A stretch of 64,000 nucleotides of DNA. Source: an uncultured Clostridia bacterium. GTDB taxonomy: Bacteria; Bacillota; Clostridia; Christensenellales; Borkfalkiaceae. The translations under genes were made by a program, and so were the position numbers. The DNA lies in assembly GCA_947626935.1 (NCBI GenBank), contig CANQUD010000003.1, forward strand, positions 1 through 64,000, given 5' to 3'. A model generated the notes under the pieces. The model was given only the letters and a program-made list of their open reading frames with translations. It was not told the DNA's origin and did no database searches. Positions within the stretch are counted from its first letter, which is position 1, and each line of letters opens with the position of its first letter. Shown piece after piece: positions 9,601-17,213 of this stretch.

Positions 9601-11292
9601 GTCAGAGTCAACGGGAACAGCCTTGTCCGCCGCAGCGGCGAGAGGGCTTCGCAGACCTTCCTCGGGGACGATTTCGGCGTCCTCATCCTCGACGGCTACG
9701 ACAACGTCACCTACTATCATTCGAGCGGATTCTCCGCCGTGACGGGGCATCTGACGTACATCGACAGGGCGGACGGGTTCATTCAGGTCCGCTATGACGT
9801 CAGTCTGACGGACGAATATTTTGTGCTCGACACCGTGCACAGCACCTTCTCCCATCCCGCCTATGCGACCGATCCCTACATCTACTATGCGGAAGATCTG
9901 CACGTCATCGCATTCGGCGCGGACGGGCTTGCGCAGATAGACAACAGCACGGGCTGCTACAACATCGTGAACGGCAAGGCGAAGGTCTATATGATGAACC
10001 CGTCCACGGGCGGCTACAACAAGAGCGAATTCCCCGCTCCCACGGGCGCAGACGTCTACACGACGTCGGACAGAACGTACTATCGCTTCAGGGGACAGGG
10101 CGGCGGATATATCGTCCTGAACGGTAAAGTCACGATCAGCGCAGAGGGGTACGATGACGTCGATGCGACGCTCTCCTTCCGTCTGACCAGCTCCTCCGTG
10201 GACGGCGTCGAGGCAAGATTCGCCGTCGGCGGGCAGACGCACACCCTTCTCCTCACCAATCACTACTGGGATCCTCAAGAAGGCAGGGTCATCATCGGCA
10301 TCGCGCTCTATGACGAGCGGGAATACGCCTACTACCCGATCTCCGTCTCCTACATCCCCGCAGGCATCGAGGGAGTCACGGCGAAGTCCTCCTTCCTCGC
10401 AGAGGGCGGTCTCATCTCCACGAGACTGACCGACTATTCGGACGCCTTGGCGCATGAGACGGACGAGACGAGGAAGATCAGTACCCTTACCGAAAACTAT
10501 GTCGGCTTCGGACCCTATCTTCTGACGGAAAAGTCCCTCTCGGGCGAACTCTACTGCGGCTCGACGACGTTCACCTTCACGAACGCACCCATTCTCGAGA
10601 TCTATTCGAGTCCCGCCGAAAATCTTTACCGCTATCTCGCGAAATTCACCGACAAGACGACGAACAAGCAGTATGCGGTCATCTATGAGAAGGAGATCGA
10701 CGGCTACTACACCCTCTATCAGGTCGTCTACTATGACGAAGTCGAGGGGAACGGGTACACCGTCGGCGTCGGCAGATATTTCTACAGCAACGAGGGCTAC
10801 GAATTCATCGTCGCATACAAGCAGGGCGAATTGAGCAACGTCCAGCTCTTCCAGAACGGCAAGATCATTCCCGCCTTCAACACCGTCGCGAATCCCCGCG
10901 AGAACACCGCGTGGATGATCCCGCAGGACGTCGACGACACCCGCCACGGCTGGTTCTTCTCTGTCACGATGGGAGAGAACGGTCCCACGGCTGTCACCGT
11001 CACGGAGTACAACTTCGTGCAGGGTCTGACGGAAGAGGGGACGGAAGCCGCCTATACGAACTTCTTCATCGACAAGACAGACCCGAGCAAGATCATGCTC
11101 GTCGCGTACATGGCGTATGTGGACGGAACGGTCACGTTCATGGATATCAAGTCGGTGACGCATACGGACGGGACGTACGTCTGGGTCGTCACGGCAATGG
11201 ACGATCAAGTGTACACCGTCACCGTTCAGCTCGGCGACGACGGCAGACCTCTCGAGAACAATAACGGAGACTGGCTCATCGTTGTGACCTAA
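6646..11292 (+). CDS. Giant lipoprotein with MucBP/InlB-like N-terminus and repeated LDGYG beta units
   Basis: 1548 residues, with the start set by AAGGAG 8 bp upstream. The signal peptide (lipobox AASC, Cys27) is nearly the same as that of the preceding gene. Residues about 40-110 look like a MucBP-type unit (GYTVEVYLGTNGSY). Residues about 115-200 are an InlB B-type repeat ending LTLYAVW. The remaining 1300 residues repeat a loose pattern of L-x-L-D-G-Y-G-x-x-T-Y, a short turn and G-x-Y, for example LVLDGYRGATYTD and LILDGYDNVTYYH. The pattern is rich in Tyr, Gly and Asp. No catalytic motif was recognised. It most resembles a large cell-surface binding protein. The frame is intact over 4.6 kb with the same codon style as its neighbours. 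Confidence 0.72.
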   Translation: MKSLRKVLLILFSALFAVSVGLFAASCGEENSGGTAEKVGYTVEVYLGTNGSYQKSDTDSFTGEDEVGKRVTVTPPSIDGYAYNADHEDGVDTRILSENEAENVFSLYYDSTAPAVVSYIEYAPNPPAGLPQGTAVRGSVPSTIAENGVAKAAENGFSITGYRFAGWSSRADGNVDYQPGADVSVEGKLTLYAVWDRGYTDRFGGTDYIFLPRNEQGVAILSRGGVEFRGTYTGDTFTFKNNSGDVLLEGRTFGTQFCYRRDDIAGTFYAYNTYYTPEGSADPLNRTETLVVDAYGNATHTYVGDNGVTVSDTGTIIYNEPTDEYLFTADVTGDGFVYSLGVLAGEDEFDTSDDIYVFSTTNGEGGQYYEFITPDGTSGNLGGSQIVLDGYGGFLLDYDWLTGYYNVEWVYDNGFGMYMYRINAILIDEFGIYGDAGSEIEMHFYTLPLNSNIYGYVMARGERGTYTQGGMTLTLDGFGVLPDSALYTDGSGRMIHGNYTISASPRQTGTFIDFSETDELGAPTGTKYTFLVNDGSFTEVDEEGEGSFKEYIYLHDGALEFQPLLVLYNENYTEGGEVLGKKAEYWCYPDASSDTLELAATGYVTEERLKGGNRAVMRTWHKVSEETGYEDEVADNIVMLLDETVDANYVLRDVYFTFEKDGKKEYTVLTDSEGSGAELWYHNVGTNTLGSLFIDGDGNCYAGGFTVDRTNYYFGTVGYFIYYATDLSTQFIYMDLDLDASGNPVSFTLLPPNGAEEIGMLLVTNTGTVNTDATILRRGNDQALYSPTGDFENANAFTRGVLEYQETTDAGDEVYAFISDAGVEMFRFINYYYNYVELGGVTRVLVYHIFNEKVHGTYSGDGTLVLDGYRGATYTDPAGVEHLGYYRLSSDSEAVYFDGSDWGDSQYLFKLDGSTFEMLDGIYGAYAFNINGADYTFTFDGKGTVTATLRNQLQGTGLYTVSILPSGTTELEILIELPDGIETFIVRVNGNSLVRRSGERASQTFLGDDFGVLILDGYDNVTYYHSSGFSAVTGHLTYIDRADGFIQVRYDVSLTDEYFVLDTVHSTFSHPAYATDPYIYYAEDLHVIAFGADGLAQIDNSTGCYNIVNGKAKVYMMNPSTGGYNKSEFPAPTGADVYTTSDRTYYRFRGQGGGYIVLNGKVTISAEGYDDVDATLSFRLTSSSVDGVEARFAVGGQTHTLLLTNHYWDPQEGRVIIGIALYDEREYAYYPISVSYIPAGIEGVTAKSSFLAEGGLISTRLTDYSDALAHETDETRKISTLTENYVGFGPYLLTEKSLSGELYCGSTTFTFTNAPILEIYSSPAENLYRYLAKFTDKTTNKQYAVIYEKEIDGYYTLYQVVYYDEVEGNGYTVGVGRYFYSNEGYEFIVAYKQGELSNVQLFQNGKIIPAFNTVANPRENTAWMIPQDVDDTRHGWFFSVTMGENGPTAVTVTEYNFVQGLTEEGTEAAYTNFFIDKTDPSKIMLVAYMAYVDGTVTFMDIKSVTHTDGTYVWVVTAMDDQVYTVTVQLGDDGRPLENNNGDWLIVVT

Positions 11293-11302
11293 GGAGAAAA
11301 CT

Positions 11303-12100
11303 ATGAAGCATCGGGTACCGATACGGTTCTGGTACGGCATCTTTCTTGCCGTATTTACCGCAGTGCTCGCAATCGTGCTCATCGTGACGGCGTCATCCAT
11401 CTACTACGCCGATCCCGAAGGAGAACCCTACAGCCGCGCCCTTGTCGGGGAGCGGCTTCTCCCGTTGATCGCGCCCATCGTCCTTTACGTCGTCGCGGTC
11501 ATCGCGGGGGGCGTTCTCTCCTACGTGTTCCCGTCCGAAAGGAAGGACAAGGCGGGACGGGATGTCGCCTATCGCCGTCTCCGCGCCAAACTTCCCCCCC
11601 TCGGGGACGGAGAGGACGACAAAAAATTGAGGACGTTTGAAATTTGGCGGCTCGTCATCTGGGCGGTGTGCGCGGCGTTTTCCCTCGCCGCCGCGATCGT
11701 GACGCTCGTCCTCTTGTGTCGGACGGCAAATTTTTCGGGGATAGATCCCACCGCTGAAATTTTATCGATGCTCCGCATCAGCCTGCCCTTCATCGGGGGT
11801 GCGTTCGGACTCTGCATGGTCGCTTCTCTCTATGAGATCCTGACCTTGAAACCCCGCATGGACTGCGCCGTCCGCATTCTCGCGGCAAGAAGGGGAGAGG
11901 CGGCGGAAGTGTCTCCCGTCGGCGCGGCGGCGGAGCGTGCGCTCGGCGTCGTGCGGTCGGACGCGTTCGTCTGGACGGTCCGCGGCGTCCTTCTCGCTTT
12001 GGGACTTACGCTCCTCATCTTGGGGATCGTGAACGGCGGCGCGGGCGACGTGCTCGGCAAGGCGATCAGAATCTGCTATGAATGCGTCGGGATCGGATAA
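11303..12100 (+). CDS. Five-helix membrane protein with CD1871A-like CxxC tail
   Basis: 265 residues with about five membrane segments (near 9-31, 52-76, 115-138, 155-178 and 226-244). The C-terminal 40 residues (LILGIVNGGAGDVLGKAI, then RICYECVGIG) strongly recall the small CD1871A-family CxxC proteins of clostridia, which end in IC-x-EC-x-GIG. The Cys pair is Cys258/Cys261. Here that unit is fused to a longer membrane domain that I do not recognise. The gene starts 10 bp after the giant lipoprotein (AAGGAG site) and ends 11 bp before the polyferredoxin-TlpA gene. In other clostridia I recall CD1871A proteins lying beside such genes, so a role in moving electrons to extracytoplasmic thiols is inferred. 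Confidence 0.65.
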   Translation: MKHRVPIRFWYGIFLAVFTAVLAIVLIVTASSIYYADPEGEPYSRALVGERLLPLIAPIVLYVVAVIAGGVLSYVFPSERKDKAGRDVAYRRLRAKLPPLGDGEDDKKLRTFEIWRLVIWAVCAAFSLAAAIVTLVLLCRTANFSGIDPTAEILSMLRISLPFIGGAFGLCMVASLYEILTLKPRMDCAVRILAARRGEAAEVSPVGAAAERALGVVRSDAFVWTVRGVLLALGLTLLILGIVNGGAGDVLGKAIRICYECVGIG

Positions 12101-12111
12101 GGGGGGGAGAT

Positions 12112-13824
12112 ATGGAAGAAGAGACAAAGACTCCCGTCCCCGAAGAGACGCAGGAGAAGAAAACAAAGAAAAAGAGCCGCCTTCGGGCGTGGTGGCAAAA
12201 TCATAAGCCCACGAAGCGGCGCATCATCCAGCTCTATGCCGCCCTTCTGACAAACGCCAACATCAAGGGCTTTGCGTCGGGACGGATCTACGGCGGCACA
12301 GCGAAATATGCGTGTGTGCCGGGGTTGAATTGCTATTCCTGCCCCGGGGCGGTCGGGGCATGTCCCTTGGGGTCTCTGCAGAATGCCTTGGCGCAGTCGG
12401 GGACCCGTTTCCCCTTCTATGTATTGGGAATTTTGCTGCTCTTCGGCTTGCTGCTCGCAAGGACGATCTGCGGCTTTCTGTGCCCTTTCGGGCTTGTGCA
12501 GGATCTTCTCTACAAGGTCAAGACGCCCAAACTCAAGAAGAGCCGCTTCACCCGCGTGCTCTCCTATCTGAAGTACGTCGTCCTCGTCGTCTTTGTCTTT
12601 GCGCTGCCGACGATCTACGGCGTATTCGCGCACACGGCGCTCCCCGCATTCTGCAAATATATCTGTCCCGCGGGAACACTGGGCGGGGCGGTTGCGCTCC
12701 TCTCGAATGCGGCGAATGAGGGACTGTTCGCGAGCCTGCACGGGCTGTTCACATGGAAATTCTGCCTCATGGTGGGGATCGTCGTCGCCTGTATCTTCAT
12801 CTACCGTGCTTTCTGCCGATTTTTGTGCCCCCTCGGCGCGATCTACGGCTTCTTCAACCGATTCGCGCTCCTCGGCGTCAAGCTCGACAAGAACAAGTGT
12901 ACCGACTGCGGGCTGTGCACCGCCCACTGCAAGATGGATATTCGCCATGTCGGCGACCACGAATGCATCAACTGCGGCGAGTGCATCGACGTCTGTCCCG
13001 CCAAGGCGATCTCGTGGAAGGGGAGCAAGTTTTTCCTGCATCAGAATGCCGTCTATCCCGTCCCCGCACCCGAGACGGAAGAGCGCCCGATCGGAAGTGT
13101 GCTGTCCGTTTTCCCCGTGACGGGCGGGGAAAATGCCGAACAGGCGGAGACCTTGCCCGAAGCTGTCGGGACGAAGCCCGAAGCTGTCGGTTCGGCTCCG
13201 TCGGCGATCGCGCCGAAGGCTGCTCCGAGTCGGAAAGCGCTCCTGCTCCGCATCGCCGCATGGGTCGCGGCGCTTGCCGTTCTCATCTCCGCGCTCGTCT
13301 ATTTCAACGCCTGCGACCGCAGCAAAGAAGGGGGCACGACCCTCGAAGGCGGGAACAAAATCGGCGACATATGTTACGATTTCTCCCTTCCCTGCTATCT
13401 GAAAGAGGGGACGTTCACCCTCTCCGAACACCGCGGCAAGATCATCGTCATCAACTTCTGGGCGACATGGTGCGGCGGGTGCGTTGCCGAACTTCCCGAC
13501 TTCGAGCGCGTGCAGGAAGAGTATGCGGACGAGGTCGAGATTATCGCCGTCCACAGCGCCGACGTGCAGGAAGATGTCGTCAATTACATCGAGCGTCAGA
13601 TCGACGCAAACGACGGGACGCGCACATGGAGCGACTGGAGCCTGACCTTCGTGCAGGACAGCGGCGATGTGTTGGCGAGCGAGACATACGATCTTCTCGG
13701 CGGCTCGAGCGGCTATCCCATGACCGTCATCGTCGACAGAGAGGGGGTCATCCGTTTCTCGCGCGAAGGCTCCGTCTCCTACAACACGCTCAATTCGACG
13801 ATAAAGCTGCTACTTATGGAATAG
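12112..13824 (+). CDS. NapH-like polytopic 4Fe-4S protein fused to TlpA-type thioredoxin
   Basis: 570 residues. The first part is a membrane polyferredoxin of the NapH/CcoG-related type, with ACVPGLNCYSCPGA and ACPLGSL near the N-terminus, CGFLCPFG and CRFLCPLG at helix ends, and two 4Fe-4S motifs (Cys263, 266, 269, 273 and Cys285, 288, 291, 295). A further membrane helix at about 377-398 leads to an extracytoplasmic TlpA domain (about 420-570) with WATWCGGC (Cys454/Cys457) and GYPMTVIVDREG. The layout suggests electrons from cytoplasmic donors crossing to reduce the outer thioredoxin. The start at 12112 has a GGGGGGAG site. The longer frame from 12082 overlaps the preceding gene. It belongs with the CxxC-tail gene upstream and possibly the redoxin lipoprotein at 1877. 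Confidence 0.83.
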   Translation: MEEETKTPVPEETQEKKTKKKSRLRAWWQNHKPTKRRIIQLYAALLTNANIKGFASGRIYGGTAKYACVPGLNCYSCPGAVGACPLGSLQNALAQSGTRFPFYVLGILLLFGLLLARTICGFLCPFGLVQDLLYKVKTPKLKKSRFTRVLSYLKYVVLVVFVFALPTIYGVFAHTALPAFCKYICPAGTLGGAVALLSNAANEGLFASLHGLFTWKFCLMVGIVVACIFIYRAFCRFLCPLGAIYGFFNRFALLGVKLDKNKCTDCGLCTAHCKMDIRHVGDHECINCGECIDVCPAKAISWKGSKFFLHQNAVYPVPAPETEERPIGSVLSVFPVTGGENAEQAETLPEAVGTKPEAVGSAPSAIAPKAAPSRKALLLRIAAWVAALAVLISALVYFNACDRSKEGGTTLEGGNKIGDICYDFSLPCYLKEGTFTLSEHRGKIIVINFWATWCGGCVAELPDFERVQEEYADEVEIIAVHSADVQEDVVNYIERQIDANDGTRTWSDWSLTFVQDSGDVLASETYDLLGGSSGYPMTVIVDREGVIRFSREGSVSYNTLNSTIKLLLME

Positions 13825-13984
13825 TTTCGAACGATTTCTTTTGCTGCGCAAAAGAAATACGTTCGAGCGAACTGACGTTGTGCATCAATTAAGTCACTCC
13901 GAATACGTTATTTGGATTGACATTAAGGTACCTGTAGGGTACCAAATGGGGTGCGCTTTGGCGGGGAGACCCCGCCACGCGCAG
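13825..13984 (+). repeat. A-family structured repeat, copy A2
   Basis: The simplest copy. Stem 1 is CGAACGATTTCTTTT against AAAAGAAATACGTTCG with loop GCTGCGC. The core is TGTGCATCAATTAAGTCACT, then CCGAATACGTTAT. Stem 2 is GGTACCTGTAGGGTACC and stem 3 is GGCGGGGAGACCCCGCC. Its first base follows the stop codon at 13824. Confidence 0.8.
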
Positions 13985-14065
13985 GGATTGGGAATACGCC
14001 CCACCCCCTGTCGCGATGCGACATCCTCCTCCCACGGAGGGGGGTTCATGCCCACCCTCTCCATG

Positions 14066-14176
14066 GGAGGGTGGAGCGGCGCAATTCTGCTCAACAGTCC
14101 AGTGGACTGTGAGCTGCGCCGCGACATGAGGCGTGGCATCGCCGAAGGGCTTTGCGGCGGTCCCTGCCGCCCAAAG
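14066..14176 (+). repeat. B-family structured repeat, copy B3
   Basis: Matches B2 closely (inner stem ACAGTCC/GGACTGT, outer stem GCGGCGCA/TGCGCCGC, second hairpin ending CCGCCCAAAG). The flanks on both sides are also shared with B2, so the whole block looks duplicated. Confidence 0.75.
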
Positions 14177-14201
14177 GTAGGGGTGTGGGTCACCGCATTC
14201 T

Positions 14202-14350
14202 CTCGCTGCCCCTTTTAGGGGAAGTCCCCGAGCTCGCGAGGGGAAAGGGGTTTTGAAACCCTTCAGTCTCGCTTCGCTCGACAGCTCCCCTAAACCACCC
14301 CGCAAAAATACTTTGTCTTTTTGCGGGGACCCCGAGGGGCGCCAAGGGGG
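14202..14350 (-). repeat. C-family repeat, copy C1, with hairpin H
   Basis: Inverted relative to most C copies: CTCGCTGCCCCTTTTAGGGG at one end and CCGAGGGGCGCC at the other. A 40-bp hairpin (H, about 14294-14333) with stem CCCCGCAAAAA/TTTTTGCGGGG is set into it. The same H is found in C2 and C7. Confidence 0.7.
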
Positions 14351-14404
14351 TACTACGTCATCCCGCCACGTGCAGGGAGTGGCTCTCCGCAATTTCATTC
14401 CAAC

Positions 14405-14434
14405 AAAAAAATCTCCGCCGAGGCGGAGATTTTT
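14405..14434 (-). terminator. Rho-independent terminator, minus strand
   Basis: Stem ATCTCCGCC (14411-14419) and GGCGGAGAT (14422-14430). Read on the minus strand it is followed by TTTTTT (14410-14405). It ends the lipoprotein gene whose stop is at 14452. Confidence 0.85.
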
Positions 14435-14451
14435 GTATATGGGGTCTGATT

Positions 14452-15096
14452 TTAGGAGAGTGTGACGGTAAGGGAGCCGCCTTCCGCAGTCATCTTGTAT
14501 TGATTGTTGTCAAAGGTAAATCCCTCGGGCGGGGTGATGTGCACCTCGTATTCGCCCGCCGCGATCTCGAATACAGCGATGCCCGCATCGTTCGTCCGCG
14601 CCGTGTTGCACATGCCCTTGGGACCGCCGCACAGCTGGACGGTGATGCCCGCCGCGGGGGTATTGTCGGGCTTCATCACCGTGACGGTGTAGGAAACCGT
14701 CTCGCCCGTCTCTGCCGCGGGAAGGATCTCGATGGTCACCGAGGGAGTACTCTCCGTGACCGTTTTCTGCGCATAGACGTACTCGCTCAACATGTCGGCG
14801 ATGCGTTCGACGAGGTCGACGGTATACGAACCCTTGTCAAGCTCGAAGGTCGCCTTGCCGTCCGTGAGTTCGCTCTCCGCCGCGACGGTGCCGTCCGCCT
14901 TGGAGAGCCGCGCCTTGACGCCCGTCAGCAGAATGGGATTGTCCTCGCAGGTGACGGTGACCGTATAGGTAACTTTTCCGTCCTCATTCTTTTCGCCGTT
15001 GTCGCTGTTTTCGCCGCATGCGGCGATCGCGAAGAGCGCGGCTGCCGTGCAGACCGCAAGCAGGATCGCTGAAAATTTTCTGAAAAATGCCTTCAT
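14452..15096 (-). CDS. Small lipoprotein with two carboxypeptidase-regulatory/SpaA-like beta domains
   Basis: 214 residues from the ATG at 15096, which has AAGGAGATC just upstream. An in-frame ATG at 15144 would place 16 extra residues before the signal and is rejected. The lipobox is AIAAC (Cys27). Two beta-sandwich segments follow (about 40-115 and 120-214) of the type with T-N-D-A-G-I-A-V-F-E-I-A-A-G-E-Y, typical of SpaA/carboxypeptidase-regulatory-like domains found in surface proteins. It has its own promoter (15116-15144) and terminator, so it is a single-gene unit downstream of the isc operon. The role is unknown. It is probably structural or adhesive on the cell surface. Confidence 0.75.
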   Translation of the reverse strand: MKAFFRKFSAILLAVCTAAALFAIAACGENSDNGEKNEDGKVTYTVTVTCEDNPILLTGVKARLSKADGTVAAESELTDGKATFELDKGSYTVDLVERIADMLSEYVYAQKTVTESTPSVTIEILPAAETGETVSYTVTVMKPDNTPAAGITVQLCGGPKGMCNTARTNDAGIAVFEIAAGEYEVHITPPEGFTFDNNQYKMTAEGGSLTVTLS

Positions 15097-15115
15097 TGTG
15101 ATCTCCTTTTTCTGC

Positions 15116-15144
15116 ATTATAGCATAAAATGTTCTTTTTTCCAA
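15116..15144 (-). promoter_or_regulatory. Promoter for the small lipoprotein
   Basis: Minus strand: TTGGAA (15144-15139), a 17-bp spacer, TATAAT (15121-15116), with an extended TGC before the -10 element. Confidence 0.75.
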
Positions 15145-15150
15145 ACGATT

Positions 15151-15546
15151 TCACCGCTCCGACAAGAGGTCCTTCAGCGTGAAGCGGGAAAGATATTCAT
15201 GCACCGTCTCGTCAAGTCCTCTCCAGACGGGGAGCGTCGGGCAGGTGTCGGCATGGGGACAGGAGCCGTCCTTGAGACAGCTCGTCACCGAGAAGGAACT
15301 CTCGATCGCCTCGAGGATCTCTGCCAAGGAGTACTCTTGCGGCTCCCGCACGAGCCTGTATCCGCCGTTTTTGCCGCGCGACCCTTCCACAAGCCCCGCC
15401 TTTGCGAGGGCGGTCATGATGTTTTCCGAATATTTATGGGGAATGCCGTTCTGCATCGCGACGTCGCGGAGAGAGGAAAATTCCGTCTTTCCCGCAAGGG
15501 CGAGCATGATGCGGAGCGCGTATTCTCCCCTTGTCGAGACGATCAC
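15151..15546 (-). CDS. Rrf2/IscR-family Fe-S-sensing regulator
   Basis: 131 residues. A winged-helix N-terminal domain (STRGEYALRIMLALA, NGIPHKYSENIMTALAKAGL, SRGKNGGYRLVR) is followed by the ligand motif Cys90-x5-Cys96-x5-Cys102, the same spacing as IscR Cys92/98/104. This points to an Fe-S cluster sensor rather than a CymR type. It starts with GTG, and that codon overlaps the iscU stop in a GTGA 4-bp overlap, so the genes are translationally coupled. The regulator is the last gene of iscS-iscU-rrf2, whereas in many genomes it is the first. It may control its own operon through the inverted repeat at 17214-17230. That control is inferred. Confidence 0.87.
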   Translation of the reverse strand: MIVSTRGEYALRIMLALAGKTEFSSLRDVAMQNGIPHKYSENIMTALAKAGLVEGSRGKNGGYRLVREPQEYSLAEILEAIESSFSVTSCLKDGSCPHADTCPTLPVWRGLDETVHEYLSRFTLKDLLSER

Positions 15547-15983
15547 GATTCGTCCCCGTGTTCGTCATGCCCGTGGTCGAGCGCGGGGAAGTCCTTTTCG
15601 TCATAGGGAATGTTGTGCTTGACATAATAGTCGCGGACAGCTGCCTGCACCGCTTCCTCGGCGAGCACGGAGCAGTGGAGCTTGTGCGCGGGGAGACCGT
15701 CAAGCGCTTCCGTGACGGCTTTGTTGGTCAGAAGCAGGGCTTCCTTGATGGGCTTTCCCTTGATCATCTCCGTCGCCATGGAGCTGGACGCGATGGCGCT
15801 TCCGCAACCGAATGTCTCAAACTTGACGTCCGTCAGAATGCCGTTTTCCACCTTGATGTACATTTTCATGATGTCGCCGCATTTGGCGTTGCCGACTTCG
15901 CCCACGCCGTCGGGATCCTCGATGACGCCGACGTTCCGCGGGTGTCTGAAGTGGTCCATGACCTTTTCGCTGTATAATGACAT
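15543..15983 (-). CDS. iscU: Iron-sulfur cluster scaffold IscU/NifU-N
   Basis: 146 residues, the scaffold on which IscS-derived sulfur and iron form clusters. The three ligand cysteines are Cys35 (AKCGD), Cys60 (TFGCGSAIASS) and Cys104 (KLHCSVLA), with the accessory Asp37. The protein ends with a His/Asp-rich tail (DHGHDEHGDES). AAAAGGAG precedes the ATG. The gene lies 31 bp downstream of iscS and overlaps the regulator gene by 4 bp. In Bacillota this family may also be called NifU-like or SufU. The lack of the SufU zinc-type insertion and the partner IscS favour IscU. Confidence 0.9.
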   Translation of the reverse strand: MSLYSEKVMDHFRHPRNVGVIEDPDGVGEVGNAKCGDIMKMYIKVENGILTDVKFETFGCGSAIASSSMATEMIKGKPIKEALLLTNKAVTEALDGLPAHKLHCSVLAEEAVQAAVRDYYVKHNIPYDEKDFPALDHGHDEHGDES

Positions 15984-16014
15984 GTTGATTCTCCTTTTGA
16001 ATGAAATGGTTCTG

Positions 16015-17208
16015 TTACAAAATGTATTGCCGTTTTCCTTCCTGCAAGTCTCTCCAGACGGGGGACATGTCGCGCAGGTACTGCACGACTTTCGGGACTT
16101 CCCCGATCAGGTAATCGATCTCTTCCTCGGTGTTGTTTTCGTTGATCGTGAGGCGGAGAGACCCGTGCGCCACGTCATGGACTCTGCCGATCGCGAGGAG
16201 CACATGCGAGGGGTCGAGGGACCCCGACGTGCACGCCGAACCCGACGAGGCGGAGATGCCCTTGTCGTCGAGGAGCAGGAGAAGGGATTCCCCCTCGATG
16301 CCCTCGAAACAGAAACTGACATTCCCTGCGAGCCGCTTGACTCTGTCGCCGTTGAGGGCACCGTGGGGGATCTTTTCCAGCCCCGCGATCAGCTTATCAC
16401 GGAGAGCGGTGACCTTTTTCATTGTCTCGGGAAGGGAACCGACGGCTTCCTGCATCGCCACCGTCATGGCGCGGATGGCGGGAAGATCTTCCGTCCCCGC
16501 ACGCTTGCCGCGTTCCTGCGCTCCGCCCTCGATGAGGGAATAGACGGGGGATCCTTGCCTTGCATAGAGGACGCCGATCCCCTTGGGACCGCCGAATTTA
16601 TGGGCGGAGAGGGCGAGATAGTCACAGCCGATCTTTCCGACGTTCACTTCCATGTGCCCGACCGCCTGCACGGCGTCGGTGTGGAAGAGAACTTTCTTCT
16701 CCCTGCACAGCTTTCCGATCTCCTCGACAGGCTGGATCGTGCCGATCTCGTTGTTCGCAAGCATCACGGAGACGAGGCAGACGTTCTCGTCGAGCGCCTC
16801 TTCAAGGTCCTTGACTTTGACGATGCCGTCCGTCCCGACGGGGAGCAGGACAACTTCAAAGCCTTCCTTCTGGAGCTTCTTGAGGGTGTGCAGGACGGCG
16901 TGATGCTCGATGGCGGTGGAGACGATCTTTGTCTTGCCGCGGAGCTTCCCGAGACGGGCGGCGGAGAGAATGGCTTGGTTGTCTGCCTCGCTCCCGCCCG
17001 AGGTGAAGAGGATCTCCTTGGGCTGTGCACCGAGAAGGGAAGCGATCGACGCCCTGCATTCCTCGAGAAGGGACTTCGCTTCCTGCCCCGCAGAGTGCAG
17101 GGAAGAGGGGTTGCCGTAGATCATTTGCGCGGTTTCCGCATAGGCTTTGACGGCGCTGTCGCGCATCTTCGTCGTCGCCGCATTGTCAGCATAAACGTTC
17201 ATAATCAT
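16015..17208 (-). CDS. iscS: Cysteine desulfurase IscS/NifS
   Basis: 397 residues, a PLP enzyme that moves sulfur from cysteine to IscU. The PLP lysine is Lys204 in SAHKFGGPKG and the persulfide cysteine is Cys326 in SSGSACTSGS. EHHAVL and the TDAVQ region are also typical. The length is normal for group I NifS/IscS enzymes. Two starts are possible: ATG at 17208, and ATG at 17202, which is better spaced from the AGGA. It has a consensus promoter at 17231-17259 and a probable operator between promoter and start. It is the first gene of iscS-iscU-rrf2. Confidence 0.92.
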   Translation of the reverse strand: MIMNVYADNAATTKMRDSAVKAYAETAQMIYGNPSSLHSAGQEAKSLLEECRASIASLLGAQPKEILFTSGGSEADNQAILSAARLGKLRGKTKIVSTAIEHHAVLHTLKKLQKEGFEVVLLPVGTDGIVKVKDLEEALDENVCLVSVMLANNEIGTIQPVEEIGKLCREKKVLFHTDAVQAVGHMEVNVGKIGCDYLALSAHKFGGPKGIGVLYARQGSPVYSLIEGGAQERGKRAGTEDLPAIRAMTVAMQEAVGSLPETMKKVTALRDKLIAGLEKIPHGALNGDRVKRLAGNVSFCFEGIEGESLLLLLDDKGISASSGSACTSGSLDPSHVLLAIGRVHDVAHGSLRLTINENNTEEEIDYLIGEVPKVVQYLRDMSPVWRDLQEGKRQYIL

Positions 17209-17213
17209 ATTTC

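Larger units (their letters stand above)
13825..14400. repeat. Intergenic repeat island 3
   Basis: An A element starts directly after the TAG at 13822-13824 (A2, 13825-13984). It is followed by an E-type arm, B3 (14066-14176), an E tail GGGTGTGGGTCACCG, and an inverted C element carrying hairpin H (14202-14350). Nothing gene-like is present. Confidence 0.8.

Noticed and set aside
13825-13984. Family A as integron attC sites or as retron/OMEGA RNA
   Set aside because: No integrase, reverse transcriptase or TnpB gene is in the window, and the copies lie next to unrelated housekeeping genes rather than cassettes.
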